From Oscillospiraceae bacterium (lineage in GTDB: Bacteria > Bacillota > Clostridia > Oscillospirales > Oscillospiraceae): a stretch of 64,000 nt of DNA. Shown here in pieces: positions 18,172-27,700 of this stretch. The translations under genes and the position numbers were made by a program. Each line of letters starts with the position of its first letter. The stretch's first letter is position 1. Location: NCBI GenBank assembly GCA_009781515.1, contig WQXY01000001.1, positions 1 to 64,000 on the forward strand, in the 5' to 3' direction. The notes under the pieces are model-generated. The model searched no databases. It worked only from the letters and a program-made list of their open reading frames with translations, and was not told the DNA's origin.

Positions 18172-19464
18172 ATGGGCAAAATAGTCCTGTCAGAAATAAT
18201 GGGAATTGAAAAAAGAGCGCACGGGGATGAAATTATAAATACTGATTTTATATCAAGAACTTTGTGTTTAGCAAAAGATAAGTTGGGTGCGGAAGATTAT
18301 TTCATTTATTTTTGTGATAGAAAAAAAGCCAAAAACGGTACAATCCAATTTGATATATTTAATTCGGATTGGGAATCTGTGGAAGACGAAAGCAATCAAG
18401 AAATATGCGAAATCATTAAAAAGTGTTACTTAGACAATACATATTCAAATGACACTTTGAAGGATTATGCTATTTGTATTCCTTCGCAAATAGGATGCCT
18501 CGGAGTGGTTCTATTTTCTAATATAAATTTTCAAAACGATGGCACATATGTCCAAGCAGGCGTTGAGCAATTTGTCACAAATTCCATGTCTGCGTTAGGT
18601 CACGCAATGCTCTCGAAACTTTGTATTTTTGACGCCGATGATGGTGTTGAAGACGAAGAAGATGACCTTGATTTCGATGATTTTTTAGATGAATTTGAAA
18701 AGAAGCGTTCACTGATTGGGAAGTACATTCCGTTTGGTAACAGAAAATGCGTGACTATGTTTGTAGATATACGCAATTTTACGCAGTTACAAGCGGAGTG
18801 GGCAGCGAGTCCCGATCAAAAAGAACTTCAATTTAACTTGAAATTTTCTAATCTAATTGAAGAATCTTCGAAAAATCATTATGGCATTGTTAATGGCTTT
18901 TGGGGTGGTAGCGCATTGATTGTTCTTAACGTGCTTTTGCATGAAAAAATTGATGTTGCCTGTCGGCGCGCCCTTTGTGCTGCCAATGAAATAAAAAAAT
19001 CATTCCATACTTTATTGGGTACATTAGGCATTACAGAGGAATTTATCAAACAGCACCATATAAAACTTGGAATCGGCGGGAATGCAGGAAATGTATTTTT
19101 CTTTGGTTTTGGATATAATGACAGTTTTCATAATTATAACTGTTTGGGGGCGTTGGTTAGCGAAGCAAAGAAGCTTGAAAGGTTTTCCGGAAGAAGTATT
19201 TTGATATACGACGCAGAAGAACGGGAGTATAAAACACCTCATGATAAACCCGATCATATTATTATATCAGAAGGCTTTTATGACATAATAAAAAATGAAC
19301 CGCATGGAATGGATATTCAAGATATAGAGGATATGGAGTTCCCCACAAAATTTCATGAACAAGTTTGCAAAAGCAAGATTTATGGATTTAGCAAAATTCA
19401 ACCGAATCCGTGCGGAAATAAATTAAAATGCAAAAAATGCGATTCTGATTGCGAGGTGCAATAA
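18172..19464 (+). CDS. GAF-like plus class III nucleotide cyclase homologue, probably catalytically altered
   Basis: 430 residues. Residues about 20-150 look like a GAF-type sensor (YAICIPSQIGCLGVVLFSN). An acidic linker (DDGVEDEEDDLDFDDFLDEF, about 156-175) leads to a class III cyclase domain (about 190-350): TMFVDIRNFT with metal-binding D199, GFWGGSALIVL where the second metal Asp (GD) is Gly246, GIGGNAGNVFFFGFG for the dimer-arm strand, and CLGALVSEAKKLERFSG where the usual GD..N.A.R base- and transition-state residues read GA..S.A.K. The C-terminus has four Cys (PNPCGNKLKCKKCDSDC), a possible metal knuckle. GGAGGT precedes the ATG. It heads an operon with a receiver-like and a nucleosidase-fold protein. 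It may bind rather than make a cyclic nucleotide, or use a different metal arrangement. Confidence 0.7.
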   Translation: MGKIVLSEIMGIEKRAHGDEIINTDFISRTLCLAKDKLGAEDYFIYFCDRKKAKNGTIQFDIFNSDWESVEDESNQEICEIIKKCYLDNTYSNDTLKDYAICIPSQIGCLGVVLFSNINFQNDGTYVQAGVEQFVTNSMSALGHAMLSKLCIFDADDGVEDEEDDLDFDDFLDEFEKKRSLIGKYIPFGNRKCVTMFVDIRNFTQLQAEWAASPDQKELQFNLKFSNLIEESSKNHYGIVNGFWGGSALIVLNVLLHEKIDVACRRALCAANEIKKSFHTLLGTLGITEEFIKQHHIKLGIGGNAGNVFFFGFGYNDSFHNYNCLGALVSEAKKLERFSGRSILIYDAEEREYKTPHDKPDHIIISEGFYDIIKNEPHGMDIQDIEDMEFPTKFHEQVCKSKIYGFSKIQPNPCGNKLKCKKCDSDCEVQ

Positions 19465-19465
19465 C

Positions 19466-20146
19466 ATGAGCCGTATATTAATCTTTGAAGATCAACCAAT
19501 AGAACGAAAAGATATTGAAAAGATTGTTCGGGAGGTTTTATCCAACTGCAAAAGTGATATAAAAATAGAAAAACCTCTTGAAAGCATTAGAGACATCACA
19601 AAAGTCGCCATCACGCCGGAAAATCCTATACATCTAATAATAACGGATATCTTAAATTCTAAAAAAGATTTGGTCGGCTACATGGATTTGCTGGCTCAAG
19701 CTCGTGACAGCCAAAACGCTGATGAGAAAGTTCAATTTATTGAGCAAGCAAATGAAATTCTCATAAATGCAGCTAAATATAGTTTAAAACATATAGCTTC
19801 AGAGTGGGGTCGGATATCTTGTCCTCTGATTATCATTACTAAAATTAATCGTTCAAATTTAATGAAGATTCTTGAAGGGCTCAATTCTGATCTCAATATA
19901 TTAAGGATGTTTGATAATAAAATTGATGTAATGATAAGAAAAATTAAGCGTCGTTCTCGCACGATGTACAAGAGCAAGAACTTGACAATATTTCTAAAGA
20001 AAGAGTATTACGAATGTGCCTCTGACGAAGTGTTCGCGTATGAAGAAGCTCATAGTTCTTTTAACAAGTGGTTTTCAAAAAAATTGATGAATATGTTAAG
20101 AATTTCAAATGCAAGCGAGGTATCTATTGACGATGAAAAGTCTTGA
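19466..20146 (+). CDS. Receiver-domain-like protein
   Basis: 226 residues, starting one base after the cyclase-like stop codon. The first 130 residues follow a response-regulator receiver: ILIFEDQ with acidic E8/D9, LIITDI with candidate phosphoacceptor D61, and PLIIITKI with T125/K126 in the places of the conserved Thr and Lys. An inserted helix (about 75-110) is longer than in ordinary receivers. The rest (130-226) is basic and helical with no DNA-binding motif recognised. No histidine kinase lies nearby, so the switch may respond to its operon partners rather than to phosphorylation. Confidence 0.6.
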   Translation: MSRILIFEDQPIERKDIEKIVREVLSNCKSDIKIEKPLESIRDITKVAITPENPIHLIITDILNSKKDLVGYMDLLAQARDSQNADEKVQFIEQANEILINAAKYSLKHIASEWGRISCPLIIITKINRSNLMKILEGLNSDLNILRMFDNKIDVMIRKIKRRSRTMYKSKNLTIFLKKEYYECASDEVFAYEEAHSSFNKWFSKKLMNMLRISNASEVSIDDEKS

Positions 20147-21356
20147 ATGCACGGAAAAGATGTCAGATGCAATCAAAGAAAACATAATAGATGTGTTTAC
20201 AAATCATTCCGCAGCGATGAATGAGTTGTTTTTAATGCATTCAACTTTGAACCCTGATACTTTCGTTACTCTAAAAAGCGAAAGCGAATCAAGGTTTTCT
20301 AAAAACAATGTAGATATTGTCATACTTACTGCTACTCCAATAGAGACTAATATGATTTTAAATGCCATGAGGCAACAAAACACAAACAAAATTGAAAAAA
20401 TACGAGCAGAAAATGGACGAGCCTATCATTTAAGTCGTTTGGGTGAATATAATATTGCGCATATACAATCGCCAATGGGAAGCGGAGCTAAAGAAACAGC
20501 GTCTCTCGCAATCAAAAAATGGAATCCTAAAATAATAATTTCGTATGGGATAGCCTTGGGTGAAACACCTAATAAGCAAAAATTGGGAGATGTAATTTTT
20601 CCAACGCTTATTATTTCATATCGGGATGGCAAGTATTCAGATGGAGAAATATTCGTTAGTAAAAATGCTTGGGTTCCCAATACAGATGCATATATCCGTA
20701 ATTTTATTGACGAATATGGAACTCATTGCAAACCAAAGCATGGATTTAATTTGCATTCAGGGACTATTATTGAATCTCCTTGGGTTTTAAGCGATCCTGA
20801 TCTTAAAGAAAAATTCTTTTCCTCAATTAAGAGTTTTCGGGCAATTGGCGGAGATATGGAGGCTCATGGCATATACGAGGCTGTTCAAGATTCTGAACGT
20901 GAGTTTGGTAAAAAATATTGTTTTATGCTAAAAGGTGTTTGCGATTGGGCCGAAGAAAAAAACGAAAATGTAACTGGCGACGAAGACGAACAAGATAAAA
21001 TTCAATTATTCGCCGCAAACAATGCTCTTGTTTTTTTAATGGATTTGCTTAACGATCGATACTTTTTGTCTCTTGATATAAATTCATCTGAAAACACAGC
21101 TGCAATTACACGAATCAAAGACCAGTTTCATCAGCATCCTAAATTAATAAAAAAAATAAATGAGTCTCGTGACATAATTGTGTCTATATATAGTTATTAT
21201 AAGGACACATATAAAAAGGATCAGTCTACTTTGAACTTTCTTAATGATTTTAAAGAATATGGGTACTGTAACAATGAATACAATCTTACGGAAAAAGGCT
21301 TTTTGTTTATATTACAGTTAACTGATTTTAACCCTAACCATTACTATAAAACATGA
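20133..21356 (+). CDS. Nucleoside-phosphorylase (PNP/MTAN-fold) protein, candidate effector
   Basis: About 407 residues from ATG 20133, overlapping the previous gene by 14 bases; GAGGT at 20116 also allows TTG 20127. Residues about 60-310 are a purine-nucleoside phosphorylase/nucleosidase fold: VDIVILTATPIETNMIL, IAHIQSPMGSGAKETASLAI, IIISYGIALG, then GGDMEAHGIYEA and KGVCDWAEEKN, which hold the ribose-contacting Met-Glu and the catalytic Asp. The last 100 residues look like a winged-helix (LNDFKEYGYCNNEYNLTEKGFLF). PNP-fold domains with this DMEA.G/KG.CDW pattern are known as candidate effectors in nucleotide-centred conflict systems. With a cyclase homologue first in the operon, a signal-then-nucleotide-depletion scheme is plausible but unproven. 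Confidence 0.75.
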   Translation: MKSLECTEKMSDAIKENIIDVFTNHSAAMNELFLMHSTLNPDTFVTLKSESESRFSKNNVDIVILTATPIETNMILNAMRQQNTNKIEKIRAENGRAYHLSRLGEYNIAHIQSPMGSGAKETASLAIKKWNPKIIISYGIALGETPNKQKLGDVIFPTLIISYRDGKYSDGEIFVSKNAWVPNTDAYIRNFIDEYGTHCKPKHGFNLHSGTIIESPWVLSDPDLKEKFFSSIKSFRAIGGDMEAHGIYEAVQDSEREFGKKYCFMLKGVCDWAEEKNENVTGDEDEQDKIQLFAANNALVFLMDLLNDRYFLSLDINSSENTAAITRIKDQFHQHPKLIKKINESRDIIVSIYSYYKDTYKKDQSTLNFLNDFKEYGYCNNEYNLTEKGFLFILQLTDFNPNHYYKT

Positions 21357-21740
21357 AACAGTACAAGCAAGTTACCTTATCTTGTAGTTACCTTATTTAT
21401 AAATGCATTGCATCCCTCAATATTTTTGCACCCCTTGAACACTCGAAATCATTCTACAATGTGCAAGGGTGTACATTTTATCACCGTATGGTAAATTAAC
21501 CATTAAAAAGGAATAGGAATCAAACTTTCCCAAATTGAAAAGTCTGTAAGAACGGCAATGTTAATTCGTTTGCGGGCTTTATTAATGCAACCTGATTAAA
21601 GGTATATATAGATGTTTTAAATATCATGTATATACTAGCGTAAAAAGGTTTATTATATAGAGCAAATAAAAAGTATTGCTTCAACAACTCCCTTTTTTAG
21701 TTTTTAAAATACAAACCACACACTTACATTTATCCATCCC
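21357..21740. other. Intergenic region with faint repeat traces
   Basis: About 380 bases, no supported gene. AGTTACCTTAT occurs twice at 21370-21400. ATTAAAAAGGAATAGGAATC near 21503 resembles the start of dispersed-repeat copy 1. GGCAATGTTAATTCG...TTGCGGGC near 21554-21580 resembles the antitoxin hairpin at 8305. All are too degraded to name. Confidence 0.35.
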
Positions 21741-21770
21741 TCTTGTAGGGATTTTTTAGTTTCAAACGTT
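21741..21770 (+). promoter_or_regulatory. Bipartite ECF-type promoter, copy 1
   Basis: TCTTGTAGGG (21741-21750), ten bases, TTCAAACGTT (21761-21770). The identical pair with identical spacing occurs at 23105-23134. ECF sigma promoters often have a CGT-type -10 about 16 bases after the -35; here GTAGGG and CGTT fit that. It precedes the ECF sigma gene by about 78 bases, suggesting self-activation. Confidence 0.7.
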
Positions 21771-21847
21771 ATTATAGTAGACGGTTTTGACCACTTGCAG
21801 AAAATTATGATATAATTTGAGTATCTTTCTGTAGGTGGGTGGTCATA

Positions 21848-22408
21848 TTGATAGCAATCTATATAGCTATGCTCGACAGTGAAACAGATCGAGAAAATAT
21901 GGCACAGATATACGAAGCACATCGTGCTGAACTTCTGATACGTGCGACTAAAATTACAATAAACAAGGAAATGGCAGAAGATGCGGTACATAATGCGTTT
22001 CTTTCAATAATAAAGCATAAAGATAAACTTTTTCGGCTATCAAAGAGAGAACTTCGCGCACAGTTAATAATCATTGTTAAAAACAAGTGTATCGATTTAT
22101 TGCGTCAGCGGGACTATTTCTCCGATGAATCCATAGATGATATGAAACATACCGTTGAATCAGATGACTTACCTGTAGAGGACAAGATTATATCTGCTGA
22201 GAGTTACGAAGCTATAAGAGAGCATATGGCAAAGCTTGATGAACAAAACCTGCTTGTTCTTGAAATGAAATACATACGTGGTTTGACGTATAAGGAAATT
22301 GGCGAAGAAATGGGAATAACGGCAAAGCATGTTGATACAAAGATTATGAGGGCAAAAAATAAAGTGCGAAAACTCTTAGAAAAGGAGGTTGTATTTGATG
22401 ACAAGTGA
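21848..22408 (+). CDS. ECF-family RNA polymerase sigma factor
   Basis: About 186 residues. Region 2: YEAHRAELLIRATKITINKEMAEDAVHNAFLSIIKHKDKLF; region 4: LEMKYIRGLTYKEIGEEMGITAKHVDTKIMRAKNKVRKLL, a sigma-70 region 4 HTH. AGGTGG at 21833 is 9 bases before TTG 21848, a better start than the track GTG at 21839. The upstream promoter copy is probably its own target. It overlaps the anti-sigma gene, whose ribosome site (AAAGGAGG) lies in its last codons, so the two are translationally coupled. Confidence 0.85.
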   Translation: MIAIYIAMLDSETDRENMAQIYEAHRAELLIRATKITINKEMAEDAVHNAFLSIIKHKDKLFRLSKRELRAQLIIIVKNKCIDLLRQRDYFSDESIDDMKHTVESDDLPVEDKIISAESYEAIREHMAKLDEQNLLVLEMKYIRGLTYKEIGEEMGITAKHVDTKIMRAKNKVRKLLEKEVVFDDK

Positions 22409-23090
22409 ACAGGTAAACAACAGTGTATTTGAAGCTCTTTTAAGGCAAGCCGTCATAGATAATTTCAATGAGCAACTTGACTCATTCAATATTGAAGATT
22501 ATTCACCGGAAGAATATACATTCTCACCTGAGCACGAGAAGAGAATGAAAGCTCTTTTTGCCGGGGACAAGCGGAAAGATAAACTTCGCAGCATTACTAA
22601 GTGGAGCAAACGTGTTGCAGCATTTATTGTTATAACAGTTACTATTCTCTTTGGCAGTTTAATGTTTGTACCGGAGGTTCGGGCAGTAGTCTTTGAAACC
22701 GTTATAGAGTGGTTTGATAAATTTGTACGCTTTTCTTCAGACGCACCGGATATAGAGAAAACAAACCTTGAACCCACCTATATTCCGAACGGATTTCAAG
22801 AAGATTTTCGTGATAGTAATGATATAGCGACCCTGATAGTATATTCGAACAGTGATGGGTTTTCTATTTTTTATCATGCAAGTTTAGAAAGTGCTCAACA
22901 TTCTGTCGACAGTGATGGGTATGTTTATGAATTAAAACATATTAATGGTATTGACTATCACTTTTTTAATGCATTTGAAGCTGAAGATGACAATATTATT
23001 ATTTGGGAAGCGAAAGGGTATAGGTATAACATTGGGTCGCCAATTTCCATAGATGAATTACTAAAAATAGCACTTTCTGCAGAAAAATAA
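22398..23090 (+). CDS. Membrane anti-sigma factor with DUF4367-like outer domain
   Basis: 230 residues from ATG 22398 (AAAGGAGG, 9-base spacing; the track TTG start lies too close to it). A cytoplasmic N-terminal part of about 70 residues should bind the sigma factor; one membrane helix follows (VAAFIVITVTILFGSLMFV). The extracytoplasmic part (NLEPTYIPNGFQEDF ... NGIDYHFFNAFEAEDDNIIIWEAKGY) matches DUF4367-type domains found on clostridial anti-sigma factors. It would hold the sigma inactive until an envelope signal arrives. Confidence 0.75.
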   Translation: MTSEQVNNSVFEALLRQAVIDNFNEQLDSFNIEDYSPEEYTFSPEHEKRMKALFAGDKRKDKLRSITKWSKRVAAFIVITVTILFGSLMFVPEVRAVVFETVIEWFDKFVRFSSDAPDIEKTNLEPTYIPNGFQEDFRDSNDIATLIVYSNSDGFSIFYHASLESAQHSVDSDGYVYELKHINGIDYHFFNAFEAEDDNIIIWEAKGYRYNIGSPISIDELLKIALSAEK

Positions 23091-23104
23091 AAATATTTTC
23101 ACCA

Positions 23105-23134
23105 GTCTTGTAGGGAAAATCCATTTTCAAACGT
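23105..23134 (+). promoter_or_regulatory. Bipartite ECF-type promoter, copy 2
   Basis: TCTTGTAGGG (23105-23114), ten bases, TTCAAACGTT (23125-23134), identical to the copy before the sigma gene while the ten-base centre differs. It precedes the small secreted protein by about 55 bases, so that gene is a likely direct member of the regulon. Confidence 0.7.
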
Positions 23135-23188
23135 TTATATATTAGGCGATTAATGTCTAATGTATTTTTTATTTGAGAGGTAGACAAA

Positions 23189-23587
23189 ATGATGAAAAGA
23201 ATCTTTGCATTTGCTCTTTGCATAATAATAGTTGGAAGTGTTATAGGAACATCTATAGCGACAGCAACCATACAACCTCTTTGGAGTAATTTGCGGGTAT
23301 TAGAACTCCATACGAGCCGTAGCAATAATACTGTTACATCGTCTACAACAGTCATAGGGCAATCAGGTACTACAAGGATATCTGCATCGTATACGCTTGA
23401 AAAGTGGGAAAATTATCGCTACCAACCTGTGGATTCTTGGTCAGCTAGCAGTAATTCTGCTTCGCTACTCAACACACGAACAACACCTAATTGCTCAGCA
23501 GGAACTTACAGGCTTCGTGTAACAGTGACGGTGACACGAAACGGAACAATAGAAACTGTATCGGACTTATTAGTAAAAGCACTTTGA
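23189..23587 (+). CDS. Small secreted protein, likely ECF regulon member
   Basis: 132 residues with a signal peptide (MMKRIFAFALCIIIVGSVIGTSIATA). The mature part is Ser/Thr/Asn-rich beta structure (SNNTVTSSTTVIGQSGTTRISASYTLEKW, then TYRLRVTVTVTRNGTIETVSDLLVKAL). I do not recognise a named family; similar small secreted proteins are common in Firmicutes. GAGGT precedes the ATG. The ECF-type promoter copy just upstream suggests control by the neighbouring sigma factor. Confidence 0.7.
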   Translation: MMKRIFAFALCIIIVGSVIGTSIATATIQPLWSNLRVLELHTSRSNNTVTSSTTVIGQSGTTRISASYTLEKWENYRYQPVDSWSASSNSASLLNTRTTPNCSAGTYRLRVTVTVTRNGTIETVSDLLVKAL

Positions 23588-23647
23588 GTGTATAGCTGGA
23601 TAAACTTAAACTCAAGTCATAATAAAACCTAAGCACCTGTTATTACG

Positions 23648-23681
23648 CCTATATTAATGAAAGTAAAAACATTAATATAGG
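23648..23681. promoter_or_regulatory. Perfect 12-bp inverted repeat upstream of lipoprotein gene
   Basis: CCTATATTAATG (23648-23659), 10-base loop, CATTAATATAGG (23670-23681), 19 bases before the lipoprotein ATG. It has no T-run, so it is more likely an operator or leader hairpin than a terminator. Confidence 0.5.
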
Positions 23682-23700
23682 AAAGCGAGGAACAAAGAAA

Positions 23701-24636
23701 ATGAAATATCTATTAAGAGGCGTATTGTTAGCATTTATATTTGTGTGCGTTGTCGTTTTGGCATCAGCCTGCAACAAAGCCGACTTCCCGAATGACCCAA
23801 TTCTGCCGTATGATCCTACACCTATTGAAACTCCGACACCTACCCCAGCGGTGACACCGAGTCCAAGTCCCACGGCTCCGCCGGAAACGTCGCCCTCGCC
23901 GACGCCAAGACCAACTCCGACACCGTCACCCAGCCCAAGTCCGTCACCCTCACCTACACCACCTCAAGGTGGCGGACAGGGTGGTGGCGGCGGTGGTCAA
24001 AGTGGTGGCGGCGGTGGTCAAAGTGGTGGTAATCAAGGTGGTAGTAATACACAAACACCAAAGCCAAGTGATTATGTAGAGGTCACAGGAATAACCTTCA
24101 GATTAACTCATTCCTCAATAGCTCTTGATGAAACAAATGAATGGGTAGGTCAAGCAGCAGTAATAGTGCCACATAATGCAACAAATAGAACTGTCACATA
24201 TAAATCGAGCAATACAAGTATTGCTACTGTGAATAGACATGGTGCTCTAACCCCGGTTTCATTAGGTGATGTAACGATAACTGCAACAAGCTACAATGGG
24301 TTTGCAGCAAGCTATACGGCGAGAGTATATGATAATAATGGAACGTTAGACACACAGCTTTACATAAACTATGCCGTATCGTATGGCGAGTCTATTGGAT
24401 TAATATATATGCCTGATTTAGGCGGGGATAATCCAAGAGGAAATACATCATGGGATCAACCTTTTCACCTTACTCTTGGGTTGACTGAGGAAAGTATTAA
24501 ACAGAGGATAAGAGGGCGACTTGATGGATACTTGAGAGAGGGTTCAGCTGGTTTTAGGGTTCAAATTATCCATAATGATGAAATAGGATATGTTACTCCA
24601 ATTAACAACACATGGATAATGTTTATTTATTGTTGA
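23701..24636 (+). CDS. Lipoprotein with Pro/Thr stalk and Big_2-like domain
   Basis: 311 residues. Lipobox LASAC near residue 25 after a hydrophobic signal. Residues about 40-95 are a PTP/PSP-rich stalk, about 95-120 a GGGGGQSGG low-complexity hinge, then a Big_2-type Ig domain (VTGITFRLTHSSIALDE ... SSNTSIATVNRHGALTPVSLGDVTITATS). The C-terminal 90 residues (YINYAVSYGESIGLIYMPDLGG ...) are unique. Probably membrane-anchored with the domain displayed beyond the wall. GCGAGGA precedes the ATG. Confidence 0.75.
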   Translation: MKYLLRGVLLAFIFVCVVVLASACNKADFPNDPILPYDPTPIETPTPTPAVTPSPSPTAPPETSPSPTPRPTPTPSPSPSPSPSPTPPQGGGQGGGGGGQSGGGGGQSGGNQGGSNTQTPKPSDYVEVTGITFRLTHSSIALDETNEWVGQAAVIVPHNATNRTVTYKSSNTSIATVNRHGALTPVSLGDVTITATSYNGFAASYTARVYDNNGTLDTQLYINYAVSYGESIGLIYMPDLGGDNPRGNTSWDQPFHLTLGLTEESIKQRIRGRLDGYLREGSAGFRVQIIHNDEIGYVTPINNTWIMFIYC

Positions 24637-24720
24637 TATACGTAAATTAAGTATTAACTGCAAATCATAGCATCTTACGATTAAATATTATAGAAAAATA
24701 ATAAAGAGGTAGAAAAACTA

Positions 24721-27700
24721 ATGAAAAAAATTATTAAAAGAAAAACGCTTATTATTGTACTCATCCTAATGTTTGTGACTATTATGAGTATGTCACTTAC
24801 AACAAGTGCTGCAGTGGAGAAAATTAATATTTGGATGTTTGGCTATCCACGAAGCGGTGGCAGCTTTAACTGGGGACACGGCGACCTTGCCTTTATGAAC
24901 AATTGGTATTCGGCAGATACAGATAGGTTTTATGCAATAGCTGCTTCTAATAAGAATAGTCAAATTGCATATTGTGTTCAACCGGGTGTAGGATTAAGTT
25001 CATATGATGAAATTCCGGTAGTTGCCAGTGCTGATTATTTAGAGAGTTATGACAATGGCGCTTTAAACAGTGAAGATCTTCAAAAATATCTTGGTCGTGT
25101 AATGCACTATGGTTATAATGGGGTCGCTTCAGGAGGTTTAACTAATAATGAAATAGCGCAGGTTATAGCTACGCAGATATTGGTGTGGGAAATAATAGTC
25201 GGCGAACGCAATCCGGATTTTAGTTACAAAGTACCTACTGGTTCATATAATGCGGCAAAAGCAATTGTCAGAAATAGCCATCCTTTACGTACTACAATTT
25301 TCAACTACTATGATGAAATTGTAGATAATGTCATAAATCATAAGAAAAGACCAAGTTTTATGGAAGAACTTACTAAGCCTGCTCCTATCCACGAAATGAC
25401 ATGGGATGGGTCAGCATATTCGGTTACTATACCCGACAAAAATGAAATTTTGAGAGATTTTAACTTTCTACCGCTATCAGGTATAACTATTACAAAAAAC
25501 GGTAATAATCTAACAATCAGTTCGACAGCTCCGATTTCAGAAATTGATGGTAAAGTAATCTACGCTGAAAGAGATAACTCAAAAAGCAGAGCTGTGGTTT
25601 TTTGGGGTTGGGAAACAATTTCAGACAAGAATAATCGCCAAGGGTTAATTTTGGGCACAGAAATAGATGACCCTGTACCGGCACATATGAAACTAAAAAT
25701 CAGTACAGGCAATCTTGATATAAAGAAGACAACACAGCACAATAATGGCTCAGTTGGTGGCTTTGATTTTGAAGTCCGTGATAGTTTTAACAATTTAATC
25801 GGAACATTTACATCTGATGCAAATGGCAATATTCACATCCCAAACCTTGCAGCGGGAGTGTATACAGTTAAAGAAATCAACCTGTCATCCGATTTTGTTG
25901 AACCTACACCAAATCCGAAAACAGTAACGGTCTACGGCGGACAAACAGCCGAGGTCAGTTTTGACAATATCAAAAAACGGGGTATTATAACAATCCAAAA
26001 GAATAATGCAAATCCGAATATGGGTGATTATCCGCTTGCAGGAGCTGTCTTTGAAGTGCGAAATGCAAGCAATACTCTCGTTGATACAATTACAACAAAC
26101 GCACAAGGCAGAGCGCAGACTATAATTTTACCTTTAGGTACATACACGGTCACAGAAGTAACAGCTCCGTACGGATATATACGCAATCCCAGTACGTTTA
26201 CAGTAACAATCTCAGGTTCACAAGGAACAGGAGCAATCGTCTATCCACCTGATGTGAACGTACCGCAAAATCCACAGCCGGGAATAATCCGAGTTGAGAA
26301 ATTTAATGCAAATCCGGATATGGGTTGCTATTCACTTGCAGGAGCAGTATATGAAGTCAAAGCAGCACAAAATATCTTACGCTTAGACGGTACAGTAATA
26401 TATAGTCAAGGCGAGCTTGTTGACACAATAACAACCAACGCACAAGGTAGAGCACAGACAAAGCAACTTCCATTAGGAGCATATACAGTACAAGAAGTAA
26501 TTGCACCATTTGGCTATGTAATAAACCCAACTATATTTGATGCAATATTGGAATATGCAGGACAGGATATTACCGTAACATATACTGATGTATCTGTACC
26601 GCAGCAACCTGTAGTGGGTAGGTTAATAATCGAAAAGACAGGCGAAGTGCTGATAGGAGCACAGGAATATACAGAAACCATTCACGGTATAGTTCATACC
26701 CTATATAATCCCGTGTATGGAGTGCAACCATTACCGGGAGCAGTATATGAAATTTATGTCCGTGAAGACATTCTGCGATGTGACGGGACAGTACTACTCA
26801 GCGCAGGCACATTAGTAGACACTATAACCACCGGTTCAGACGGAAAAGCTATGTCTGTAAGCTTACCATTAGGTAATTACTACGTTGTAGAAATAACAGC
26901 ACCTTTCGGTATGATACTAAACCCGACAGAGTATGATTTCTCGTTAGTTTATGAAGATCAAACTGTGGAGATTGTATACACAGAGGTAGGTGTATATAAC
27001 GAACGTCAAAAGGTAGAAGTGCCAATTATAAAGAAATGGGATTTACCGAACAGACCGCCACCAAATTATACAGTCAGTGCTACCTTCGGACTGTTTGCCC
27101 GTACAGAAATACTTGCACGTAACGGAAGCGTTGCAATCCCGAAAGACGGATTGATTAAAACAATAACTCTGACAGTGACCGGTGGTGACACAGCATCAGG
27201 CGTGTTTGATGTAGACCTACCATTTGGTTCGTACTATGTTGAAGAAATGGATGTAACTGCCACACCGCCGCATAACTACTTCCTTGATAACACACAATAT
27301 GATTTTACATTTGAATATGCCGGTCAAAATATCACACTTGTAACAATTCCAATTAATGGCGGTACACCTATTAATAACAGATTAGTTGGAACCTTGCCGA
27401 TTAAAAAGATTATCCATGTTCATAAAAACTTTGAACATGCAACGGGTACCGGAATTAGAATGAGTGAAATAGGTATTACCAACGGTCAAAACTGGGAAGA
27501 ATTCACACCCATAACAATAAGTCAGGCTGTGAATAGTGAAATCTTTAGCACTCCTCTGATTATTGACATAGAGGGAACAATAGTTGGAACGATGACAGCT
27601 AAGTATATCCCCGGTGAAGGCTTGATGATTGGATACGAAGTATTTTCAGGCTATCATCTGCAGCAGGACGCACGACTTCAAATTGTTCATCACCCAAGTG

